Below are positions 47,756-54,363 of a DNA stretch of 64,000 bases, piece by piece. A model generated the notes under the pieces. That model was given only the letters and a program-made list of their open reading frames with translations. It was not told the DNA's origin and did no database searches. Numbering within the stretch: the first letter of the stretch is position 1; every line of letters starts with the position of its first letter. The stretch comes from CAZMZW01 sp964571135 (GTDB lineage: Bacteria; Chloroflexota; Anaerolineae; Anaerolineales; Anaerolineaceae): contig CAZMZW010000002.1 in assembly GCA_964571135.1 (NCBI GenBank), positions 310,001 to 374,000 of the forward strand. Direction: 5' to 3'. A program made the position numbers and the translations under genes.

Positions 47756-48192
47756 TTAATGTGATGTAATGTTCAATATGGTGCTGAGAACGTATAAACA
47801 AGCATACGCGTACCATAATGGGGGCAAGATCCGAATTAAAGGCCACCAGTAGAACATGATCGGTGCAAGATAAAGTGTCACGTAGGGGATCATAATACGC
47901 GGCACTAATGGTTTTCTCCAGGGAATTTGTTTAATATAATCTATAAAGTAGCCGTAGATAGCGAAAATAAAGAACAGGAATCCACCCAGCCAAAAATACC
48001 ACATTTTGCCACCGAGCAATAATAAGATGCTTACAATGACTGCCGGAATGCATAAAGCATATATTATCCAACCATACTTGATGCATAGCTTTCAAAAAAG
48101 CGCTTACGTACTGCAAAATGAATAATCAATGCAATCTGAAGAAAAAATGCCCACCCAACAAATAAAGAATCAAGTTTATTTAATCCCAACAT
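47756..48192 (-). pseudogene. Frameshifted small membrane protein of unknown function
   Basis: Reading from ATG 48192 gives LGLNKLDSLFVGWAFFLQIA and on to SYASS, then a stop after about 42 codons. The next frame continues immediately with YGWIIYALCIPAVIV, then a run of aromatic-rich helices (MWYFWLGGFLFFIFAIYGY, YLAPIMFYWWPLIRI) to the stop at 47756. Adding one A near 48079 restores a single protein of about 145 residues with four to five membrane helices. I believe similar small proteins occur in other Chloroflexi; the function is unknown. It may be a true mutation or a sequencing error. Confidence 0.6.
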
Positions 48193-48495
48193 AATAACCT
48201 ACACCCAAATTTACTATAACATGAATTACTTACAATATATTTAATCATAAGTATTGGTTGTTTCAAGATTTTCGGATTTATCATGCGTTCAGGTTACAAC
48301 CCCGGAAATTACACATTAATCCCCTAAATCATTGTCAGACAACCGAATCCATTTGCAGGGCTTCTGATTAAAAGTCAATTGCTCATTCGGTCATCTGGGT
48401 CTATGCAGTATCACCGTTGTTACACTCAATTTGCACACGAATTGCACAAAGAATGAAATAAATGATGATATTGGATTGAAATGATCCAATATAAA

Positions 48496-48519
48496 GAGGA
48501 CTGCAAACTAGCAGCCCTC
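48496..48519 (-). terminator. Terminator-like hairpin following repeat copy 2
   Basis: On the minus strand GAGGGCTGC pairs with GCAGTCCTC around a six-base loop, with one G-T pair, and TTTATATT follows. As with copy 1, it lies just beyond the CCA end of the repeat. Confidence 0.6.
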
Positions 48520-48528
48520 ATATGTATC

Positions 48529-48596
48529 TGGTCGGGGCGAGAGGATTTATTGAGCGAAGCGAAGTCCCCGCCGCTCCCGAAGGGAGCAAGGGAACA
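48529..48596 (-). repeat. tRNA-Pro 3'-end-derived repeat, copy 2
   Basis: Bases 48532-48548 are identical over 17 bases to the 3' end of the functional tRNA-Pro (48791-48807). The copy then continues on the acceptor side into an encoded CCA. On the other side lies the same hairpin module as copy 1, with the inner stem changed on both sides (GCTCCC/GGGAGC). The T-stem 5' half is missing. Confidence 0.65.
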
Positions 48597-48635
48597 CTTA
48601 AAATAAAAGACATCTAAATTAAGGTGTTTATTAAT

Positions 48636-48766
48636 TGGTCGGGGCGTAAGGATCGCGCAGCACACTCATGAGTGTTTGCCGGAGTTATCCGCAAGTGCGG
48701 ATTACGCAGATACCCGGAGCGAGGGAGTTTCAGGCGACCATCGTGGAGGGTAATCCTCCGACCCCA
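48636..48766 (-). repeat. tRNA-Pro 3'-end-derived repeat, copy 3
   Basis: The ends match the tRNA: GTGGGGTCGGAGG on one side and ATCCTTACGCCCCGACCA on the other, with CCA encoded. About 95 bases of different hairpin-rich sequence (ATCCGC/GCGGAT, ACACTC/GAGTGT) occupy the T-loop position. It lies 25 bases from the functional tRNA-Pro. Confidence 0.6.
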
Positions 48767-48789
48767 CAAAAAAAAGGTGTCAAATAAGT

Positions 48790-48865
<76 letters not shown>

Positions 48866-48891
48866 AACAGGAAAAAATTATACCATTGAAA

Positions 48892-49632
48892 TTAATACAC
48901 CCGCCCGCAAGCATAAAAAGTGGGGATGAAATAAATGGAATCTTTGGTAAATTGATACTTCGAATCTTGTCCTGATAAGTTTTGCTTTTCTCCCAGAAAA
49001 GCCAGATCATTCTTGATTATCTCTTTTTCGGATTCCACGTAATCCGCATTCTCATCCCATTCTGCAGAAAGAATACCGGTCTTCACATTACTCATATTTG
49101 CTTCAGTGAACAAATGGCGCAGCTGGCGGCCAATATTTGGATTTATGCCCTGCTGGATGAGAGACCGGGTTTGCAGGTCAGCTAATTTTTCAAGCTCGTT
49201 AGGAAAAGCGATCCTGCCGCTATAGTCTGGCTCGGCAAAGGCACATACGTAACCACCGGATCTGGTGACGCGTTTCATCTCTTGGATCGCGCTTAAGGGA
49301 TCTTTCAGCCATAATAAGAGATAATGGCAATAGGTGAGATCAAAGCTGCCGTTGGGAAAAGGCAGCGCGAAAGCATCACCGCAGGTTAAGGATGATTTGG
49401 GGTCTTCCATTTGGCAGAAAAGGAGAACGGATCTTTCAATATCCAGTCCAAAGGTGGAATAAGAGGAATTATTTGAGTATTCGGCAAGAACTGCACCTGT
49501 GCCGCACCCAACTTCAAGGATGGATGAAGAGGAGGGAAGATTGATATTCTTAAAAATGTGATCGCGCGCGGGTTTACTCCATTCCGCCTGCTGGAGATAT
49601 CGTTTATGCCAATCTGCAGTAGTTAACGGCAT
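48892..49632 (-). CDS. Class I SAM-dependent methyltransferase in the radical SAM operon
   Basis: This roughly 246-residue protein has motif I ILEVGCGTGAVLAEY, an acidic motif II (LDIERSV), FDLTYCHYLLLWLKDP and RVTRSGGYVCAFAEPDY, the standard SAM-binding fold. The start at ATG 49632 follows the preceding stop by four bases; an earlier in-frame start would lie inside that gene. It is the last gene of the operon. It may methylate a product of the operon or act elsewhere; no target can be read from the sequence. Confidence 0.8.
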   Translation of the reverse strand: MPLTTADWHKRYLQQAEWSKPARDHIFKNINLPSSSSILEVGCGTGAVLAEYSNNSSYSTFGLDIERSVLLFCQMEDPKSSLTCGDAFALPFPNGSFDLTYCHYLLLWLKDPLSAIQEMKRVTRSGGYVCAFAEPDYSGRIAFPNELEKLADLQTRSLIQQGINPNIGRQLRHLFTEANMSNVKTGILSAEWDENADYVESEKEIIKNDLAFLGEKQNLSGQDSKYQFTKDSIYFIPTFYACGRVY

Positions 49633-49636
49633 GCCA

Positions 49637-50797
49637 TTATTTGCGTTTTTTCCAGATGCTGTTCCAATCATCGGTCAGAAGGTTGCCCAATACTTTATTA
49701 ATTCCCTGGGCAGGTAGCACGTCGCCATCCGGTTCCACGTACAGCCAGGCCTTGCCAGCGCCTTCCGCCAGTTTTTCACTTTCATCCAGCATTTCCAGCG
49801 CAATGGGGTGGCAGTCTGAATAGGGTACCGGGATATCCCAGACCAGGGACATACCGCGGTTGGAGGCTTCCTGTTGGATGTGCTTGAGGTTTGATTTCAG
49901 TCCGGCATCATCCACGCTGATGGAGAGCGATTTGACGCCCGCTTTCGCCAATTGTGAAAGCAATTCATTAAGGTCTTTGACGTTCTTTTTGGTGATGGTG
50001 ATGTGAACCGTGATGAAAAGGTCTTCCGCCAGGGCAGCCTGGAGTGCTTTCCATGAGGTTTTATCAGAAGGGTCCAAAAGGAGCATGGCATGGTCCAAAC
50101 CGCTCTGCAGGATCTCATGCAGATATTTTTTCTCCGCCAGTCGCAGCCCGTCGGTCAACAGGCCGCTGACCAGGCCGAGATTTTCCGCTTCCTGGATCAA
50201 TTCAGCCAGGTCAGGCCGCAGGGTGGGTTCGCCGCCGGTGAAGACCACCTGGGGGATGCCAGCCTCCCAGGCCTTCTTGAGGATGGTTTTCCATTCGGTG
50301 GTGGTCAATTCGCGCTTGACCCTTTCCTGGGGGGCAACTTTGGCTGAGGTTTTTTCAGGCACACGGTAAGTGAGTGCACAATCCAGGCGATAGGGTGCCA
50401 ACAAGTCCTTGGAATAAGGTGTCACCCGCTCAAAATTGAAATAGGTGACCGGGTCTACATCCGGAGAATGCACCAGTGTATCGATGCGCTCAATGAATTC
50501 CTGGTAATCTTTTTTTACCTGGTCTTCCTTCACCTCGAAATGTTCGGTGACAGACTTGATCATCTCGTCTTCGGTTGTATTTTTTACCAGGTGATAGGCA
50601 TATTCCGCGGCGGTCTGGTTAAGGTGCAGCACGGTCTTGGCATTCAGGATGAGAATGCCTTCCCCATTGAGGTCAATTCTTAGGTGCAGCCGATGGGGCT
50701 GGCGCGCATCCGCGGGAGCTTGGTATTGGTAGATACCTGCCGGCAGATGAGGGGAAGCGGCAAATAATTTATCGAAGAAGGAATTGATCTTTTTCAT
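49637..50797 (-). CDS. PqqD-like/radical SAM pseudoenzyme lacking cluster cysteines
   Basis: This 386-residue paralogue of the next upstream gene is colinear with it. Residues about 35-105 are a PqqD-like peptide-recognition domain (HLRIDLNGEGILILNA, then NQTAAEYAYHLV). The radical SAM barrel follows with GGEPTLRPDLAEL at 188-200. Where the partner has CxxxCxxC in TYRCNNDCRHCYNDP, this protein reads TYRVPEKTSAKVAP: Val146, Thr150 and Lys153. The SPASM-type cysteines near the C-terminus are also gone (LYVEPDGDVLPAQ for MCIEPDGSVLPCQ). It cannot hold the usual 4Fe-4S cluster. The frame is intact and the rest is conserved, so a scaffold or substrate-presenting role is likely. Confidence 0.85.
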   Translation of the reverse strand: MKKINSFFDKLFAASPHLPAGIYQYQAPADARQPHRLHLRIDLNGEGILILNAKTVLHLNQTAAEYAYHLVKNTTEDEMIKSVTEHFEVKEDQVKKDYQEFIERIDTLVHSPDVDPVTYFNFERVTPYSKDLLAPYRLDCALTYRVPEKTSAKVAPQERVKRELTTTEWKTILKKAWEAGIPQVVFTGGEPTLRPDLAELIQEAENLGLVSGLLTDGLRLAEKKYLHEILQSGLDHAMLLLDPSDKTSWKALQAALAEDLFITVHITITKKNVKDLNELLSQLAKAGVKSLSISVDDAGLKSNLKHIQQEASNRGMSLVWDIPVPYSDCHPIALEMLDESEKLAEGAGKAWLYVEPDGDVLPAQGINKVLGNLLTDDWNSIWKKRK

Positions 50798-50815
50798 GGT
50801 TTTTGCTCCAGGATA

Positions 50816-52189
50816 TTATGCTTTTTCAATTATTCGCGGTTGGATCGATATTTCATTTTCAACCAATAGAGGGCAGCCCCCGCCGCATTCGTTTAATAAA
50901 TTACAGGTGTTACATTTTTCCTGCAGATAATGTTTCTCACGGATGCTGTTGGAAAGTGGATGGTTCCAGATGCTTTCCCACGGATCGGTGAGAATATTTC
51001 CAAGCGAGTGATAGTATGACTGGCAGGGAAGTACGCTGCCATCCGGTTCGATACACATGTTGTAGAGAGCAGCAGTGCATCCCTTGACGCCCAGCCCGGA
51101 GCTGACCGGATCAAAATGGCAGTATTGGGTGGGGGTATACCAGATCAACCGCTGTCCGTGAGACTGGGTAAAGAAGGTTGCCAGGGATAATAAATCCGGC
51201 AGGTCCTTTTCCTGAATGCCGGCCTGAACGCTGGCTCCGCGCCCGGAATAGATCAATCCGTTCAATCCAATGGTTGGCACTTTGAGGTCGCTGAGCAGCT
51301 GCAGGGTCTTTTCCAGATCCACTGAATTGTTTTTCAATAAAGTGGTATTGGTCATGACGAACAATTTGCTTTTTACCGCATTTTGAATACCGGCTGTTGT
51401 CTCTTCCCAGGCGCCCGGGTGATGCACTATTTGGTCATGAATGGCTGGATAGTAGGATTCAAGGGTGATCTGGACATGGTCAAGACCGGCTTTGACCAGG
51501 GTTTGAACATAGGCCTCATCTTTCAAACGGCGGCCGTTGGTATTGATTCCGGTCACCATGCCCAGTTTTTCAGCATAACTGATCAATTCGGCCAGGTCGT
51601 CGCGCAGGGTGGGTTCCCCGCCTGTAAAAACCACATGGGGAATTCCCAGCTGCCATACCTTATCCAGAACCTGTTTCCATTCATTGGTACTGAGCTCGAT
51701 TGATTTACGGGCAGGGTCGTTATAGCAATGCCGGCAGTCGTTGTTACAGCGGTAAGTGAGAGCCAGGTCCATACGGTAAGGAGCTGTGGGGGGTTTTGAG
51801 AAGGGTTCAATGATTTCCAAATCAAGGTCACAAATGGGGCAGGCATCCGTTTGAGGGTCGATGATCGGTTGAATTTTCCTCATAAAGGTGAGCAAATCAT
51901 CAGAAGCCTGTTTCTTGGCGATATGAAATGAACGGGTGATCTCTTTTTCAATGGTTGCAGCATCTTTCCCGTTCAGCAAATGAAAAGCCATGAAAGCTGC
52001 CGTGGGGTTAAAGTGGTAAACGCGGCTGGCATTCACCAACAGGGTACCGCAGCCGTCAGGGTCAATTCGCAGGTGTATGTTTTTCTTGTTTTCACCACTA
52101 ACGCGCGTGAAATGATGATTACCAGCAGCAAGTCCAACCTTATGTGGCTGGGCTTGCACTTTTGATCTTAAAGATTGAAACAGGCTCAT
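50816..52189 (-). CDS. PqqD-like/radical SAM/SPASM peptide maturase
   Basis: This 457-residue enzyme has a PqqD-like recognition domain (about 35-110), a CPIC pair at 117-120, the radical SAM cluster motif CNNDCRHC (Cys148, 152, 155), GGEPTLRDDLA at 190-200, and a C-terminal SPASM region with CIEPDGSVLPC, CNTC at 426-429 and CGGGC at 435-439 for auxiliary Fe-S clusters. This layout is typical of enzymes that cross-link or modify residues in ribosomally made peptides. Its substrate is probably the Cys-Ala tail of the protein encoded immediately upstream, 17 bases away. Confidence 0.92.
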   Translation of the reverse strand: MSLFQSLRSKVQAQPHKVGLAAGNHHFTRVSGENKKNIHLRIDPDGCGTLLVNASRVYHFNPTAAFMAFHLLNGKDAATIEKEITRSFHIAKKQASDDLLTFMRKIQPIIDPQTDACPICDLDLEIIEPFSKPPTAPYRMDLALTYRCNNDCRHCYNDPARKSIELSTNEWKQVLDKVWQLGIPHVVFTGGEPTLRDDLAELISYAEKLGMVTGINTNGRRLKDEAYVQTLVKAGLDHVQITLESYYPAIHDQIVHHPGAWEETTAGIQNAVKSKLFVMTNTTLLKNNSVDLEKTLQLLSDLKVPTIGLNGLIYSGRGASVQAGIQEKDLPDLLSLATFFTQSHGQRLIWYTPTQYCHFDPVSSGLGVKGCTAALYNMCIEPDGSVLPCQSYYHSLGNILTDPWESIWNHPLSNSIREKHYLQEKCNTCNLLNECGGGCPLLVENEISIQPRIIEKA

Positions 52190-52206
52190 GGGTGAGGTTG
52201 GATCAA

Positions 52207-53910
52207 TTAACGTCCACTACCGGCACAGGCGCATGCGCAGCCAGCGCAGGCACAGGCACAGGCGCAATGGAAACTTCCGCCCCCGCCGCTTCTTCCACCA
52301 GATGTGGTTGAAACGGGAAGGGGGTTTGTCTTGGTGGTTACCCCGCTGGTGAATGAGGTGATATCCCCTACCACCTTGGAAGAAAACCCCTGAACGGTGC
52401 CAACCAATGAAGCGGCTGCACTTGAACCGGGCAGGCTAGGAATAGTAATCGTTGTGGATTTACCGCCGGTCGGTAGGGAAGGCCCTCCGCCCAAATGGGG
52501 GATGGAAGAAGTATGTGAGATTGTTGGATTTGTCCGCCACCACCACCAGGGCATGAATACCGGTCCGCCGCCGAAGGTGCTCTGAGTGCGGGTATCGTGT
52601 TCCTTATCCAGCATTGTCCAATCCATATTTTCGCTGTATTTTTCAGATTTTACCTCTGGAGTTTTGGCGGTTTCGATCTGCTGCCAGGCCTGTTTGATGA
52701 TGTCCTGGTAATACGTCACGGTTTCCTTCTGTGAAAATCCCTTCATTTTTTCGCCAACGCTTTGCACGAGAGCCACCATCATGTCCTGCAGACCTTTCCG
52801 GCGTTCAACAGGTTCGGTTTTGGTGTAAGCGGTAATAAAAGTGGTCTCATAAGGATTCAAGCCTTCGGGTTGTTTTGCTTCCGCCTTGATCTGTAGGGGA
52901 TCAGTACTGACCACTGTGGCTGCTTCTTTTTTAAGCACAGCGAACAGGATCATGGTGAGGATCTTATCCATCGGTTGTTCCATCAGGATGGCAGCTTCCA
53001 CCGCCGTTAGCCCGCGTTTGATACCGTGTCCCTCTATGGCAATCTTGGGAGGCAGATACTGCAGTTTGCGTTTATTGGCGGATTTAACTGCCGCAATTAT
53101 CCCAAGCACAAATATACCGATAAAACCACCACAGCATAAAACCGGGAAAATTGCAACCAGGATATTACTTAAGTTAAAGGTGATGGATTGCGCGGTGCTA
53201 ATTGCAGTTGAAGGCACCAGGCGCGCAGGGAAAGATGCGCCAAATTTGTATGAAGAACCGGAACTGGCGTTTGTGGCAGACCACTGGTAGACCACCCGGC
53301 CTTCACTATCTGTTGTCGAGACAGGTTCTGAACTGCCAGGCCAATTGGTTGGGGTGAAATAACGCGGTTCAGTCGTTTTGAGACCCGGCGGGAGGTGCAA
53401 ACTGACGGTTAAAGCCGTTGCGCCGCTTACATATTTTGGATCAAAGGAATTGGGTTGGAAATTAAAGGATGCATAGGCTTCCGCTTCTTTGGCAGAACCA
53501 ACGAACAGCATCTTTTCCACATTGGTGATATGAATGGTAATAGTTCCGCTGCCACCGGCAGGGATGGAATTGCCTCCTAATCCCAGGGCGATCCCCGGGG
53601 TAACATACGGAGAATCTTGAATATCCGTAATTCGCGCGCCATTCACGTTGGCGGTTACGTTGGAAAAGCTGTAATTTGAATTGGGCATTCCCAGATCCAC
53701 ATAATCGATGAAATGTGCTCCTGGTGCATTCTTGAATTGATAGACATAATCCAGCGTGGCCGTGCCATCGGGATTGATGGTGATGTCCACAGCGGCTACA
53801 GGGACTTGAAATAAATAGTCTTGAGCCAGAACAGGGGTTATGTTGATTGATAGGAGCAGTATTGCCAGAAGCAGGCTGAACCAACGGATTTTCTTCATTC
53901 CTTTTTTCAT
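52207..53910 (-). CDS. Secreted/membrane DUF2207-like protein with C-terminal Cys-Ala repeat tail
   Basis: This 567-residue protein has a signal peptide (about 1-30, ending PVLAQ), an outer beta-rich domain resembling DUF2207 (DITINPDGTATLDYVYQF), a membrane helix at about 245-280, and a cytoplasmic domain to about 440. A Gly/Pro/Ser/Thr-rich segment follows, with PWWWWR. The extreme C-terminus is GGGGSFHCACACACAGCAC and then ACAGSGR: seven cysteines alternating with alanine. Cys and Ala codons vary (TGC/TGT; GCC/GCT/GCA), so the pattern is kept at protein level. With a radical SAM pair next door, the tail is a likely modification substrate; metal binding is the alternative. Confidence 0.8.
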   Translation of the reverse strand: MKKGMKKIRWFSLLLAILLLSINITPVLAQDYLFQVPVAAVDITINPDGTATLDYVYQFKNAPGAHFIDYVDLGMPNSNYSFSNVTANVNGARITDIQDSPYVTPGIALGLGGNSIPAGGSGTITIHITNVEKMLFVGSAKEAEAYASFNFQPNSFDPKYVSGATALTVSLHLPPGLKTTEPRYFTPTNWPGSSEPVSTTDSEGRVVYQWSATNASSGSSYKFGASFPARLVPSTAISTAQSITFNLSNILVAIFPVLCCGGFIGIFVLGIIAAVKSANKRKLQYLPPKIAIEGHGIKRGLTAVEAAILMEQPMDKILTMILFAVLKKEAATVVSTDPLQIKAEAKQPEGLNPYETTFITAYTKTEPVERRKGLQDMMVALVQSVGEKMKGFSQKETVTYYQDIIKQAWQQIETAKTPEVKSEKYSENMDWTMLDKEHDTRTQSTFGGGPVFMPWWWWRTNPTISHTSSIPHLGGGPSLPTGGKSTTITIPSLPGSSAAASLVGTVQGFSSKVVGDITSFTSGVTTKTNPLPVSTTSGGRSGGGGSFHCACACACAGCACACAGSGR

Positions 53911-53917
53911 AGATTCA

Positions 53918-54277
53918 TCACCATTTGGGTTCCTCGGTTAATTGGTAAGTAGTACCACAATACGGGCAAGTGACCACTGGTGCGCCAGCCACCAATTTGA
54001 TGTCTTTGGGAGCAAGGGCGCCGCCGCAGGATTTGCATTTAATGGTGTCCATGCTCACATTTCCAGGCAGGTCAACATTTACATTAACAATATCCGGCTG
54101 ATCAGGTTCGGTTTTGATCCGGCTGGCAAGAAAGATCAGGACAAAACCGATCCCGGCAAGGACGATGCCGGTAAGAAAGAGGCTGGCATTGGTAAAGCTG
54201 CCAAGTATGAATAGGAAGCTGAACACCAAAAAACCGGCTGCAAGAATAAAAAGGATGATCCTGGCTGATTTCATCAT
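53918..54277 (-). CDS. Two-helix membrane protein with C-terminal zinc ribbon
   Basis: This 119-residue protein has two membrane helices (about 5-27 and 32-51) followed by a cytoplasmic zinc ribbon: CKSC at 81-84 and CPYC at 104-107, ending TTYQLTEEPKW. The start is ATG 54277 or the adjacent ATG 54274; GGAGG lies just before. It is the first gene of the radical SAM operon, eight bases from the Cys-Ala tail gene. A partner or chaperone role for the tail protein is an inference from position only. Confidence 0.7.
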   Translation of the reverse strand: MMKSARIILFILAAGFLVFSFLFILGSFTNASLFLTGIVLAGIGFVLIFLASRIKTEPDQPDIVNVNVDLPGNVSMDTIKCKSCGGALAPKDIKLVAGAPVVTCPYCGTTYQLTEEPKW

Positions 54278-54351
54278 TCCTCCAAAGGGTTAATTTATAT
54301 ATTTTTAAAATTCAATCAGTATTATATACGGATTTGCGCGGTAGAAATTGC

Positions 54352-54357
54352 TATAAT
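54352..54357 (+). promoter_or_regulatory. -10 box of ligA, probable leaderless start
   Basis: TATAAT lies seven bases before the ATG at 54364 and no ribosome site is present. Transcription would begin at or next to the start codon. Confidence 0.5.
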
Positions 54358-54363
54358 CATTTT

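Noticed and set aside
52207..52300. Cys-Ala tail as a DNA microsatellite artefact
   Set aside because: The Cys and Ala codons vary and the frame ends in a normal stop, so simple slippage is a poor explanation.
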